This document shows, piece after piece, positions 50,871 to 61,031 of a stretch of DNA of 64,000 nt. Under the pieces are notes generated by a model. The model had not been told where the DNA came from. It did not search any database and was given only the letters and a program-made list of their open reading frames with translations. Positions within the stretch are counted from its first letter, which is position 1. The number at the start of each line of letters is the position of its first letter. The stretch comes from Clostridia bacterium (GTDB taxonomy: Bacteria > Bacillota > Clostridia > Oscillospirales > CAG-272), in contig JAFVQU010000021.1 in assembly GCA_017504625.1 (NCBI GenBank), forward strand, positions 1 to 64,000, in the 5' to 3' direction. Both the position numbers and the translations under genes were made by a program.

Positions 50871-53800
50871 TTACGCGTCGATTGTCGAAATAGTAAGTGT
50901 GGTTTCCTCAAGCACGTCGAGAAGAACTCTTACGGTATCAAGCGAGGTAAACATAGTTACGTTATTTTCGGTCGCGTACTTTCTGATCTCAAAGCCGTCG
51001 CGCGTTACGCCCGAGGACGAAGGATCGCTCGTGTTGATAACGTACGCGATATGTCCCTGACGGATAGACTCCGCGATTTCTTCAGAGTCCTCGGAAAGCT
51101 TTTTGAGTACGTGTGTGCGGATTCCGTTCTCCTTGAGGAACTTAGCCGTTCCGCTGGTCGCCTCAATGTTGAAGCCGAGATTGTAGAAGCGACGGATAAG
51201 AGGAAGCGCCTCTGCCTTATCGCAATCGGCAATAGTTGCAAGCACGGTTCCGTAGTTCTGGAGGTGCATGCCCGATGCCTGAAGTGCCTTGTAAAGTGCG
51301 CGGTAGAACTTGTCGTCATAGCCGATCGCCTCACCCGTAGACTTCATCTCGGGAGAGAGATATGCGTCAAGTCCGCGAAGCTTGTTGAACGAGAATACGG
51401 GCACCTTTACGTACCAACGATTCTTCTCCTCGGGATAGAGGCAGAAGATTCCCTGCTCCTTGAGTGACTTGCCGAGAATTACCTCGGTCGCGATGTCAGC
51501 AAGGCTGTATCCCGTAGACTTCGAGAGGAAGGGTACGGTTCTTGACGAACGGGGATTTACCTCGATGATAAATACCTCGTCGTTCTGGTCAACGATAAAC
51601 TGAATGTTGTAAAGACCTACGATGCCGATTCCAAGACCGAGCTTCTTTGCGTACTGAAGGATAGTTCCCTTTACCTTATCGGAGATCGAGAAGGCGGGAT
51701 AAACGCTTATAGAGTCACCCGAGTGAACTCCGGTTCTCTCAACAAGCTCCATTATACCGGGAATGAATACGTCGCGTCCGTCGCAGATAGCGTCAACCTC
51801 GACCTCCTTACCGCTGATGTACTTGTCAACGAGAACTGGCTTGTCCTCGTCGATCTCAACTGCGGTCTTGAGGTAGTGGCGGAGCTGCTCCTCGTTAGCA
51901 ACGATCTGCATAGCACGACCGCCAAGCACGAAGGAGGGACGAACGAGTACGGGATAACCAACCTTTGCCGCCGCCTCAACGCCGTCCTCTATCTTAGTTA
52001 CCGCGCGACCTGCAGGCTGAGGAATTCCAAGCTCCTTTAAAAGCTTCTCAAACGCATCTCTGTTCTCTGCCTTGTCAATAGCGGCGCAATCTGTACCGAT
52101 TATCTTAACGCCGAGATCGTGGAGAGGCTGAGCAAGATTTATTGCGGTCTGACCGCCAAGAGAAGCGATAACGCCCTCAGGCTGCTCAAACTCGATGATA
52201 TTCATAACGTCCTCGGGAGTAAGAGGCTCAAAGTAGAGCTTGTCCGCGGTCGTGTAGTCGGTAGAAACGGTTTCGGGGTTGTTGTTGATAATGATCGCCT
52301 CATATCCCGAATTCTTTATAGTGGTAACCGCGTGAACCGTCGAATAGTCGAACTCAACGCCCTGACCGATTCTGATAGGACCTGCGCCGAGAACAACTAT
52401 CTTTTTCTTGTTCGTGAGGATCGAGGTGTTCTCACCTGTATAGGAAGAATAGAAGTAAGGAATGTACGCACCGGTATGGCAGGTATCAACCATTCTGAAT
52501 ACGGGGAAAAGCTTATGCTCCTTTCTGAACTTGAATACGTCAAGCTCAGTACACTTCCAGAGCTTTGCGATGTACTTGTCGCCAAAGCCCATCTTCTTTG
52601 CCGCAGTGAGTGTTTCAAGATCAAACGCCTTGCTCTCAAGCACCTTCTCCATCTCAACGATGTTCTTCATCGCCTCAAGGAAGAACGCGGTGATCTTTGT
52701 GATCTCGTGAATCTCATCAACCGAAGTGCCGCGACGGAAAAGCTCACCGATAGCGAAAATGTTATCGTCGCGGAACTCTCTGATATACGCCTTGAGCTCG
52801 TCGGTGCTCATATCGTCAAACTTGTGGTGGTAGAGGTGGTGAACACCTGTCTCAAGCGAGCGAATACCCTTAAGCAAGCACTCCTCAAGATTAGAGCCGA
52901 TACCCATGATCTCACCGGTCGCCTTCATCTGAGTACCGAGAAGGTTTGACGCGTTGGTGAACTTATCAAAGGGGAATCTCGGAAGCTTTGCGATAACGTA
53001 ATCAAGCGCAGGCTCGAACGCCGCGTTGGTGTTTGCGATCTTGATCTCCTCAAGAGTCATACCAACCGCGATCTTTGCAGTAACGCGCGCAATGGGATAA
53101 CCCGATGCCTTCGACGCAAGTGCGGACGAACGCGAAACTCGGGGGTTTACCTCTATAAGATAGTACTGGCTGGAGTGAGGATCAAGCGCAAACTGTACGT
53201 TACAGCCGCCCTCGATCTTAAGCTCTCTGATGATCTTTATCGCGGAATCGTTGAGCATCTTTCTGTCGTGCTCGGAGAGAGTCATGATAGGAGCTACGAC
53301 GAGCGAGTCACCTGTGTGAACGCCTACGGGGTCGATATTCTCCATTCCGCATATCGTGATAGCGTGGTCGCTCGAGTCACGCATTACCTCAAACTCGATC
53401 TCCTTGTATCCCTTAACGCTCTTTTCAATAAGCACCTGATGTACGGGAGAGAGCTTGAATGCGTTAAGACCGACCTCAATAAGCTCCTCCTCGTTATATG
53501 CAAAGCCGCCGCCCGTGCCACCGAGGGTGAACGCAGGACGAAGAACTACAGGGTAACCGATTCTTTCTGCCGCCGCCTTCGCCTCATCAAGATTGTAGGT
53601 TATCTCAGAGGGGATGGTAGGCTCGCCGATAGACTGGCAAAGCTCCTTGAAAAGCTCTCTGTCCTCTGCTCTCTCAATACTTCTGCTCGACGTACCGAGA
53701 AGCTCGGTGTGACACTCCTTGAGGATTCCCTTCTTTTCAAGCTGCATAGCAAGATTAAGTCCGGTCTGTCCGCCGATACCGGGAACGATAGCGTCGGGAC

Positions 53801-54044
53801 GCTCATAACGGATTATCTTTGCGATGTATTCAAGCGTCAAGGGCTCCATATATACCTTGTCAGCAATAGTGGTATCGGTCATTATCGTCGCGGGGTTGGA
53901 GTTTACAAGCACTACCTCGTAGCCCTCCTCCTTGAGCGCAAGACAAGCCTGCGTTCCCGCATAGTCGAACTCTGCTGCCTGACCTATAACGATAGGACCC
54001 GAGCCGATTATCAAAATCTTCTTGATGTCTGTTCTCTTTGCCAT
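50871..54044 (-). CDS. carB: Carbamoyl-phosphate synthase large subunit
   Basis: 1057 residues from ATG 54044 with GGAG upstream. Two ATP-grasp halves are plain: KILIIGSGPIVIGQAAEFDY at the start and KIVVLGAGPIRIGQGVEFDY near residue 560. FTLGGTGGGFA and VLGGRAMQIV are the glycine loops, and the C-terminal MGS-like allosteric domain ends with TIDA. It needs a CarA glutaminase subunit, which is not in this window. It lies 130 bp after pyrC. Confidence 0.96.
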   Translation of the reverse strand: MAKRTDIKKILIIGSGPIVIGQAAEFDYAGTQACLALKEEGYEVVLVNSNPATIMTDTTIADKVYMEPLTLEYIAKIIRYERPDAIVPGIGGQTGLNLAMQLEKKGILKECHTELLGTSSRSIERAEDRELFKELCQSIGEPTIPSEITYNLDEAKAAAERIGYPVVLRPAFTLGGTGGGFAYNEEELIEVGLNAFKLSPVHQVLIEKSVKGYKEIEFEVMRDSSDHAITICGMENIDPVGVHTGDSLVVAPIMTLSEHDRKMLNDSAIKIIRELKIEGGCNVQFALDPHSSQYYLIEVNPRVSRSSALASKASGYPIARVTAKIAVGMTLEEIKIANTNAAFEPALDYVIAKLPRFPFDKFTNASNLLGTQMKATGEIMGIGSNLEECLLKGIRSLETGVHHLYHHKFDDMSTDELKAYIREFRDDNIFAIGELFRRGTSVDEIHEITKITAFFLEAMKNIVEMEKVLESKAFDLETLTAAKKMGFGDKYIAKLWKCTELDVFKFRKEHKLFPVFRMVDTCHTGAYIPYFYSSYTGENTSILTNKKKIVVLGAGPIRIGQGVEFDYSTVHAVTTIKNSGYEAIIINNNPETVSTDYTTADKLYFEPLTPEDVMNIIEFEQPEGVIASLGGQTAINLAQPLHDLGVKIIGTDCAAIDKAENRDAFEKLLKELGIPQPAGRAVTKIEDGVEAAAKVGYPVLVRPSFVLGGRAMQIVANEEQLRHYLKTAVEIDEDKPVLVDKYISGKEVEVDAICDGRDVFIPGIMELVERTGVHSGDSISVYPAFSISDKVKGTILQYAKKLGLGIGIVGLYNIQFIVDQNDEVFIIEVNPRSSRTVPFLSKSTGYSLADIATEVILGKSLKEQGIFCLYPEEKNRWYVKVPVFSFNKLRGLDAYLSPEMKSTGEAIGYDDKFYRALYKALQASGMHLQNYGTVLATIADCDKAEALPLIRRFYNLGFNIEATSGTAKFLKENGIRTHVLKKLSEDSEEIAESIRQGHIAYVINTSDPSSSGVTRDGFEIRKYATENNVTMFTSLDTVRVLLDVLEETTLTISTIDA

Positions 54045-54100
54045 ATTTATCTCCATTCCGTCCTTTACACATCTGCTATAAAGGATAAATAAATTATACA

Positions 54101-54160
54101 AGTTAGTTTGTGATAGGTTTTTCTCTGCTTTTCTTGAAAGAAAAGCAGCAAAAGAACTTT
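54101..54160 (-). repeat. Hairpin repeat family 1, copy b (before carB)
   Basis: Hairpin 54125-54148 with CTGCTTTTCTT arms; relative to copy a one T-A pair is a G-C pair on both sides. Followed by CAAAAGAACTTT (54149-54160) and preceded by AGTTAGTTTGTGATAGG. Confidence 0.85.
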
Positions 54161-54174
54161 AAAAACAGATATTT

Positions 54175-55383
54175 TTACGCTTTATACACTATCTTGCCGT
54201 TATACACCGTCGCGTAGCATTTGCCGTAAAGCTCATAATTGTCAAAAGGTGTCGCCTTGCCCTTTGAGATGAACCTTTCGGGCTCAACCTTGAACTGTTC
54301 GTCAAGCTTCCAAATCGAGAAGCTATCTCCATTCGGCAGACCGAATCTCTCTCTGGGGTTGTAAACTAACAGATCAACAAGCTTGTCAAGCGTAATAATT
54401 CCCGTCCTGACCATATAGGTGTTCATAAGCGGCAACGCAAGCTCAATGCCCGTGATGCCAAACGCGCTCTTTTCAAGCCCTCTGCCCTTTTCTTCTGCAG
54501 AGTGGGGCGCGTGGTCGGTCGCGATCATATCGATAGTGCCGTCAATAATTCCCTCGATAAGCGCGTTTTTGTCTTCTTCCGCGCGCAATGGGGGATTCAT
54601 CTTGAATCTGCCGTGCTCCTGCAGATCTCGGTCGGTCAAAATGAGGTAATGCGGCCCTGTTTCACAGGTCACGTTTACTCCACTCTTCTTCGCATCGCGG
54701 ATGATCTCAACGCTTTCTTTAGTCGAGATGTGACAAACGTGATAAGCGCATCCTACTTCGTCGCAAAGCTTCAAGTCGCGTTCAATCTGTCGCCACTCAC
54801 TCTCCGAGCAGATTCCTCTGTGTCCGTGAGCCTTTGCATACTCGCCGTCGTGTATATATCCGCCGAAAAGCAGATCGTTGACCTCGCAGTGCGCAACTAT
54901 CATCTTGCCAAGTGCTTTTGCCCTCTGCATAGCCTCGCGCATCATCTCGCCGTCCTGCACTCCGCGTCCGTCATCCGAGAAAGCAATAACTTTATCTGCC
55001 ATACCCTCAAGGTCGGATATTTTCTCACCCTTCTGCCCTACCGTGATAGCGCCGTAGGGATGAACGCCGATGACCGCGTCGCGCTCTATTATATCAAGCT
55101 GCTCCTTCAAATTCTCTACACTGTCGGGCACGGGATTGAGATTAGGCATCGTGCAAACGTCGGTGTAACCGCCCGCCGCAGCCGCCAAAGAACCCGTCGC
55201 AATCGTTTCTTTATAAGAAAAACCCGGCTCGCGAAAATGCACGTGCACGTCGCAAAAACCGGGAAAAACAGTATATTCGGAAGAATTGAGGGAGAGGCTA
55301 TCTGCAAAATGGAAATAGTTACCCAACGACTCAGATTCGGTCGCTTTGAACTGCATTTTTGCCTTAACTTCTGCCATTTTCAT
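54175..55383 (-). CDS. pyrC: Dihydroorotase
   Basis: 402 residues. The metal-binding motif DVHVHFREPG (His47, His49), a lone His in IVAHCEVND, HVCHIS and the catalytic TDHAPH are all present, as in type I dihydroorotases. The first ~38 residues are shorter than in B. subtilis PyrC. It closes carbamoyl aspartate to dihydroorotate. First gene of the operon with a strong promoter; I saw no PyrR attenuator in the ~45-nt leader. Confidence 0.94.
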   Translation of the reverse strand: MKMAEVKAKMQFKATESESLGNYFHFADSLSLNSSEYTVFPGFCDVHVHFREPGFSYKETIATGSLAAAAGGYTDVCTMPNLNPVPDSVENLKEQLDIIERDAVIGVHPYGAITVGQKGEKISDLEGMADKVIAFSDDGRGVQDGEMMREAMQRAKALGKMIVAHCEVNDLLFGGYIHDGEYAKAHGHRGICSESEWRQIERDLKLCDEVGCAYHVCHISTKESVEIIRDAKKSGVNVTCETGPHYLILTDRDLQEHGRFKMNPPLRAEEDKNALIEGIIDGTIDMIATDHAPHSAEEKGRGLEKSAFGITGIELALPLMNTYMVRTGIITLDKLVDLLVYNPRERFGLPNGDSFSIWKLDEQFKVEPERFISKGKATPFDNYELYGKCYATVYNGKIVYKA

Positions 55384-55437
55384 TCTCCATTCCTAAAAAT
55401 TTACAAACTAAAAATTAGCTTTACATATATTCGTGTA

Positions 55438-55466
55438 ATTATATCATAAATGAGGGATTGTGTCAA
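55438..55466 (-). promoter_or_regulatory. Promoter of the pyr operon
   Basis: Minus strand: TTGACA (55466-55461), 17-nt spacer, TATAAT (55443-55438). Confidence 0.9.
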
Positions 55467-55571
55467 GCGCAAACCCTCATTTTTATCAAAAATGTCACAT
55501 TTAACATATATTTCTCTCTCGTTCAACATAAAACAAGCATTTTGCCTTATTTTTGTTAAGTTCTTGAAAGA

Positions 55572-55626
55572 GGGTGGGGTTTGGGGAGGGAGAAAACTTC
55601 TCCTCTAAGAAGTTTTCTCCCTCCCC
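55572..55626. other. G-rich tract and 19-bp perfect hairpin after fhs
   Basis: Plus strand 55572-55590 has four G-runs (GGGTGGGGTTTGGGGAGGG), fitting a G-quadruplex pattern. The last two runs also start a perfect 19-bp stem (55583-55601 with 55608-55626, 6-nt loop). There is no T-run, so it is not a classical terminator, though it may end or protect the fhs transcript. Confidence 0.7.
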
Positions 55627-55639
55627 ATAATCTATCCAA

Positions 55640-57313
55640 TCAGAACAATCCGCTGATACGTCCGTTATCGTCGACGTCGATGCGCTCTGCCGCGGGGACC
55701 TTGGGAAGTCCGGGCATAGTCATAATGTCACCTGTGAGCGCGACAATAAAGCCCGCTCCCGCGCTGACCTTGACGTTGCGCACGGTCACCTTGAAGCCCT
55801 CGGGTGCGCCAAGCTTGGTCGCGTCGTCCGAGAAGCTGTACTGCGTCTTTGCCATACAGATAGGCATCTTGTCGTAGCCGAGAGATGCCAGCTGCGCGAT
55901 CTGCTTCTGCGCCTGAGGTGTGATTATAATACCGTCACCGCCGTAGACCTTCTTAACGATAGCCTCTATCTTTTCGGGAATGGAAAGCTCACTGTCGTAG
56001 CTGAAGCTGAAGTCGTTAGGCTCTTCGCAGAGCTTGACGATTTCCTCTGCAAGCGCGCGGCCGCCCTCGCCGCCCTCTGCCCAAACGGTAGAAAGCACGA
56101 CGTTTACACCAAGCGCCTTACACTTTTCAATAACGAGCTCGATCTCCGCGTCGGTGTCGGTCGGGAAACGGTTGACCGCAACTACGCAAGGAAGCTTATA
56201 TACATTTTTAATATTAGAAACGTGGCGAAGAAGATTGGGTATTCCCTTTTCAAGCGAGTCAAGATTTTCAGCTCCAAGCTCGGTCTTGGGAGTACCGCCG
56301 TGCATCTTGAGCGCGCGAACGGTTGCAACCACAACAACTGCCGAGGGAGTAAGACCTGCCATACGGCACTTGATGTCAAGGAACTTCTCAGCACCGAGGT
56401 CTGCTCCAAAGCCCGCCTCGGTAACGGCGTAGTCGCCGAGCTTCATCGCCATCTTGGTAGCGATAACAGAGTTACATCCATGAGCGATATTCGCAAAAGG
56501 ACCGCCGTGAACGAACGCGGGAGTGCCCTCAAGCGTCTGAACGAGATTAGGCTTGAGCGCGTCCTTAAGAAGCGCCGCCATAGCACCAACCGCCTTAAGA
56601 TCACCCGCGGTTACGGGTTTTTCATCGTATGTGTAAGCAACGACGATGCGAGAAAGTCGCTCCTTGAGGTCGCTTATCGAGGAAGCCAAGCAGAATACCG
56701 CCATAATTTCACTTGCAACGGTAATATCGTAGCCGTCCTCACGCGGAACGCCGTTGACACGTCCGCCAAGTCCGTCGGTTACAAAGCGCAGCTGACGGTC
56801 GTTCATATCAACGCAACGCTTCCATGTGATCCTGCGAGGATCAATGTTAAGAGCATTGCCCTGATAAATATGGTTATCAAGCATAGCCGCAAGAAGATTG
56901 TTAGCCGCACCGATAGCGTGGAAGTCGCCCGTAAAGTGAAGGTTTATATCCTCCATAGGTACGACCTGCGCGTATCCGCCGCCTGCCGCGCCGCCCTTAA
57001 CTCCGAAAACGGGGCCCAAGGAAGGCTCACGGAGAGCAACCACGACGTTCTTGCCGATCTTTTTAAGACCGTCGGCAAGACCGATAGTCGTAGTCGTCTT
57101 TCCCTCGCCTGCAGGCGTGGGAGTGATAGCAGTTACAAGAATCAGCTTGCCGTCTTTTCTGTCGCTCTCATTAAGGAGCGCATAGTCGACCTTTGCCTTA
57201 AAGTTGCCGTACTGCTCAAGATATTTTTCATCTACACCCGCGACCTTTGCGATCTCGCGGATGTGCTTCATTTCTGTGGATTGCGCGATTTCAATGTCGG
57301 ATAAGTACGCCAT
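55640..57313 (-). CDS. fhs: Formate-tetrahydrofolate ligase
   Basis: 557 residues, full family length. The P-loop is [14 protein letters not shown] (65-78), followed by [20 protein letters not shown], and [18 protein letters not shown]. It uses ATP and formate to make 10-formyl-THF in the cytosol. That is the cofactor for the AICAR transformylase encoded at the head of the same run of genes (and for GAR transformylation), so its place here is sensible. It lies 23 nt after purL. Confidence 0.97.
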   Translation of the reverse strand: MAYLSDIEIAQSTEMKHIREIAKVAGVDEKYLEQYGNFKAKVDYALLNESDRKDGKLILVTAITPTPAGEGKTTTTIGLADGLKKIGKNVVVALREPSLGPVFGVKGGAAGGGYAQVVPMEDINLHFTGDFHAIGAANNLLAAMLDNHIYQGNALNIDPRRITWKRCVDMNDRQLRFVTDGLGGRVNGVPREDGYDITVASEIMAVFCLASSISDLKERLSRIVVAYTYDEKPVTAGDLKAVGAMAALLKDALKPNLVQTLEGTPAFVHGGPFANIAHGCNSVIATKMAMKLGDYAVTEAGFGADLGAEKFLDIKCRMAGLTPSAVVVVATVRALKMHGGTPKTELGAENLDSLEKGIPNLLRHVSNIKNVYKLPCVVAVNRFPTDTDAEIELVIEKCKALGVNVVLSTVWAEGGEGGRALAEEIVKLCEEPNDFSFSYDSELSIPEKIEAIVKKVYGGDGIIITPQAQKQIAQLASLGYDKMPICMAKTQYSFSDDATKLGAPEGFKVTVRNVKVSAGAGFIVALTGDIMTMPGLPKVPAAERIDVDDNGRISGLF

Positions 57314-57336
57314 TTGAAACTCTCCTTAAATCATAA

Positions 57337-60300
57337 TTATTTAAAATACTTAACTGCACTCTCAAACATCTTCATGTCGAATTCACCAAGCACATTCTTA
57401 TACAAACCGTTGCAGATACGTTCGCTGTGACCCATCTTACCGAATACACGTCCGTCGGGCGAGGTGATACCCTCGATCGCGAAGGTAGAGTCGTTGGGAT
57501 TGTAGCGAATGTCATTGGTCGCGTTTCCGTCAAGGTCAACGTACTGAGTAGCAACCTGACCGTTTGCTACGAGCTGTTTTACAAGCTCGTCGGAGGCGAG
57601 GAAGCGTCCCTCACCGTGCGAAATAGCAACCGTGTAAATATCGCCAACGTTGGTATTTGCCAGCCAAGGCGACTTGTTAGACGCGATTCTCGTTCTCACG
57701 AGCTTGGACTGGTGACGACCAATAGTGTTAAAGGAAAGAGTAGGACAGTTTTCATCGGTGTCAATGATCTTTCCGTAAGGAACAAGACCGATCTTGATAA
57801 GTGCCTGGAAGCCGTTACAGATACCGCACATAAGACCGTCGCGGTTATTAAGAAGATCGTGAACGCCGTCCTTTATCTGCTGATTGCGGAAGAACGCCAT
57901 GATAAACTTACCCGATCCGTCAGGCTCGTCACCACCCGAGAATCCGCCGGGCACGAAGACCATCTGACTATCGGCAAGCTTCTTTGCAAAGCTTTCAACA
58001 CTCCTCTGAATGCCGTCCTGAGTCATATTGTTGATTACGAAGATCTCTGCCTCAGCACCTGCATCTCTCATAACCTTTGCCGAATCAAACTCACAGTTAG
58101 TGCCGGGGAATACGGGAATAAGAACCTTGGGACGAGCAACCTTAACTGCGGGAGCTACGCGCTCGGTCGCAGAGAAGGAGAAGTTTTCGTACTTCTTATT
58201 ATTATCGTTTTCAAGTGTCGGGAATACGCCCTCAAGCTTGCCCTCGTAAAGTGCGTCAAGCTCTTCCATAGCAACGGTCTTATCGCCGTAGGTAAGCTTT
58301 GCGTCATCGGTAAAGTAACCGATTGTCTGACCTGCTGTATCAGCGTCAACCTCAAGCAAGAATGAGCCGTAGCAGTACTCAAAAATGTTCTGTACGGTAA
58401 CATACTCATCAAGGAACTTAAATCCAAGTCCGTTACCGATACACATCTTGTAAACTGCCTCTGCCATACCGCCAAAGGTGGGAGTATAAGCCGAGTAAAC
58501 CTTGCCCGTGCGCATAAGAGCGGTCACCTTGTTAAAGGTTTCAATAAGCGAGCTTGCAACGGGAAGATTATCCTCGCCGTATGCAGGGGTAATGCAAATA
58601 AGCTTATGTCCTGCAGCCTTTGCGTCGTTTGTAATAACCTCGTCGGTCTTACCGGTAGTTACCGCAAAGGAAACGAGTGTGGGAGGAACGTCAAGCTGCT
58701 CGAACGAGCCGCTCATAGAGTCCTTACCGCCGATAGCGCCGATTCCAAGCTCAACCTGAGCTCTGAACGCGCCAAGGAGTGCCGCAAAGGGCTTCCCCCA
58801 ACGCTTGCCGTCCTTCATCGGCTTCTCAAAGTATTCCTGGAAGGTGAGGTAAACGTCCTCGTAGCCGGCTCCTGCCGCTACAAGCTTTGCCGCGCTCTCA
58901 ACTACCGCGAGATATGCCGAGTGATAGGGCGATTTTTCCGCGATATAGGGGTTATATCCCCAGGACATATAGGAGCATGTGTCGGTGTGCTTCTGCTCAA
59001 CCGAAACCTTATGTACCATAGCCTGAATGGGCGTCTTCTGATGCTTTCCGCCGAAGGGCATAAGCACGGTGCCCGCGCCGATGGTCGAGTCAAATCTCTC
59101 GCTCAGACCGCGTTTCGAACAGACGTTAAGGTCGCCTACGAGTGCCTTGTATCCTTCAACGAAGTCAGCAACCGGCTCTTTGCCGTAGTTGCAGTTTGCC
59201 GCCGCGGGAGCAATATCGATATGCTTCTCCGCGCCGTTTGAATTGAGAAACTCGCGCGAGAGGTCGATTATAGTCTTGCCGTTCCAATGAACGCGGAGGC
59301 GAGGCTCCTCGGTAACGCGAGCAACAACGGTTGCCTCAAGGTTCTCACTCTCTGCAAGAGCCATAAATCTCTCGATATTTTCTTTTTCAATAACGACAGC
59401 CATTCTCTCCTGAGATTCGGAGATAGCAAGCTCTGTGCCGTCAAGTCCCTCGTATTTCTTGGGAACTTTGTTAAGGTCAATGTCAAGACCGTCGGCAAGC
59501 TCACCGATAGCAACAGACACGCCGCCCGCGCCAAAGTCGTTACATCTCTTTATCATTCTGCAAGCCTCCGCGTTTCTGAAAAGACGCTGAAGCTTTCTTT
59601 CCTCGGGAGCGTTACCCTTCTGAACCTCTGCACCGCAGGTTTCAACAGAGTGTGAGTCGTGTGCCTTAGAAGAACCGGTAGCACCGCCAACACCGTCGCG
59701 TCCTGTTCTGCCGCCGAGAAGAATTACCACGTCACCGTCAATAGGACACTCACGGCGAACGTTTGCCGCGGGAGCCGCCGCGATAACCGCGCCGATCTCC
59801 ATTCTCTTTGCCGCATAGCCCGAGTGGTAAAGCTCGTCAACCATACCGGTTGCAAGACCGATCTGGTTACCGTAGGAGGAATAACCTGCCGCCGCGGTCT
59901 GAACGATCTTTCTCTGAGGAAGCTTGCCGGGGATAGTTTCGCTGACGGGAACTGTAGGATCTGCCGCACCGGTCACACGCATTGCCGCGTAAACGTAGCT
60001 ACGTCCCGAAAGCGGGTCACGGATTGCACCGCCGATACAGGTTGCAGCTCCTCCAAAGGGCTCGATCTCGGTGGGGTGGTTGTGAGTTTCGTTCTTGAAG
60101 AGCAAGAGCCAATCCTCGTCCACTCCGTCAACGGTTACCTTGATCTTGACGGTACACGCGTTGATCTCCTCGCTTTCGTCAAGCTTCTGGAGCTGTCCTG
60201 TTTTCTTCAAATATTTTGCCGCGAGAGTACCGATATCCATAAGGTTCTGAGGCTTGGTTCTTCCAAGTTTCTCTCTCGTTGCAAGATATTCACGATAGGT

Positions 60301-61029
60301 CTTTTCAAGCAGCTCATCCTCAAACTTGACGCTATCAATAGTCGTCAAGAACGTAGTATGACGGCAATGGTCAGACCAGTAAGTATCTATCATTCTGATC
60401 TCGGTGATGGTGGGATCTCTCTTTTCACTTGCGAAATACTCGCGGCAGAACTTAATATCGTCAAGATCCATAGCAAGACCAAGATTTTTCACCATAGCCG
60501 CAAGCTCATCATCACTCATAGTGATAAATCCGTCAACGGTTGCGACCGAGGTGGGAATTTCATATTCAACTGCAAGTGTTTCGGGCTTTTCAAGGCTCGC
60601 CTCTCTCGCCTCAACGGGATTTATTACGTACTTTTTGATCTCTGCAACGTCAGCATCGGAAAGATCGCCCTCAAGCACGTAAACCTTTGCAGAGCGAACG
60701 GTGGGACGGTTGCCGCAGGACATTATCTGAATGCACTGTGCAGCAGAATCTGCTCTCTGGTCAAACTGACCGGGCAAAAACTCAACTGCGAATACCGTGC
60801 CGCCCTTAGCGTCAAGCTCGTCGGAGATAATATCAAGCTGGGGCTCGGAGAATACGGTAAGCTTTGCCGCCTCAAAAACCTCTGCCTCAATATCGTCGGC
60901 ATCGTAGCGATTAAGCACGCGAACACCCTCGAGATTCTTTATTCCAAGAAGATTTTTAAGCTCGGAATAAAGGCCTGCCGCCTCGTGAGCAAGCTCCTTT
61001 TTCTTTTCAACAAAAATTCTGAAGACCAT
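57337..61029 (-). CDS. purL: Phosphoribosylformylglycinamidine synthase, single-chain clostridial type
   Basis: 1230 residues. An N-terminal PurS-like part leads to two AIR-synthase-type halves (FKNETHNHPTEIEPFGGAAT, RDGVGGATGSSKAHD) and a class I glutaminase at the C-terminus (FVPGGFSGGDEPDG; nucleophile in LMCGICNGFQ). It amidates FGAR to FGAM using glutamine and ATP. The all-in-one chain replaces separate PurS/PurQ/PurL and is shorter than the ~1295-residue proteobacterial form. It starts 2 nt after the purD stop. Confidence 0.95.
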   Translation of the reverse strand: MVFRIFVEKKKELAHEAAGLYSELKNLLGIKNLEGVRVLNRYDADDIEAEVFEAAKLTVFSEPQLDIISDELDAKGGTVFAVEFLPGQFDQRADSAAQCIQIMSCGNRPTVRSAKVYVLEGDLSDADVAEIKKYVINPVEAREASLEKPETLAVEYEIPTSVATVDGFITMSDDELAAMVKNLGLAMDLDDIKFCREYFASEKRDPTITEIRMIDTYWSDHCRHTTFLTTIDSVKFEDELLEKTYREYLATREKLGRTKPQNLMDIGTLAAKYLKKTGQLQKLDESEEINACTVKIKVTVDGVDEDWLLLFKNETHNHPTEIEPFGGAATCIGGAIRDPLSGRSYVYAAMRVTGAADPTVPVSETIPGKLPQRKIVQTAAAGYSSYGNQIGLATGMVDELYHSGYAAKRMEIGAVIAAAPAANVRRECPIDGDVVILLGGRTGRDGVGGATGSSKAHDSHSVETCGAEVQKGNAPEERKLQRLFRNAEACRMIKRCNDFGAGGVSVAIGELADGLDIDLNKVPKKYEGLDGTELAISESQERMAVVIEKENIERFMALAESENLEATVVARVTEEPRLRVHWNGKTIIDLSREFLNSNGAEKHIDIAPAAANCNYGKEPVADFVEGYKALVGDLNVCSKRGLSERFDSTIGAGTVLMPFGGKHQKTPIQAMVHKVSVEQKHTDTCSYMSWGYNPYIAEKSPYHSAYLAVVESAAKLVAAGAGYEDVYLTFQEYFEKPMKDGKRWGKPFAALLGAFRAQVELGIGAIGGKDSMSGSFEQLDVPPTLVSFAVTTGKTDEVITNDAKAAGHKLICITPAYGEDNLPVASSLIETFNKVTALMRTGKVYSAYTPTFGGMAEAVYKMCIGNGLGFKFLDEYVTVQNIFEYCYGSFLLEVDADTAGQTIGYFTDDAKLTYGDKTVAMEELDALYEGKLEGVFPTLENDNNKKYENFSFSATERVAPAVKVARPKVLIPVFPGTNCEFDSAKVMRDAGAEAEIFVINNMTQDGIQRSVESFAKKLADSQMVFVPGGFSGGDEPDGSGKFIMAFFRNQQIKDGVHDLLNNRDGLMCGICNGFQALIKIGLVPYGKIIDTDENCPTLSFNTIGRHQSKLVRTRIASNKSPWLANTNVGDIYTVAISHGEGRFLASDELVKQLVANGQVATQYVDLDGNATNDIRYNPNDSTFAIEGITSPDGRVFGKMGHSERICNGLYKNVLGEFDMKMFESAVKYFK

Positions 61030-61031
61030 AT

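Noticed and set aside
55384..55440. PyrR-binding attenuator or riboswitch before pyrC
   Set aside because: The leader after the promoter is only about 45 nt and AT-rich, too short for a PyrR anti-antiterminator fold.
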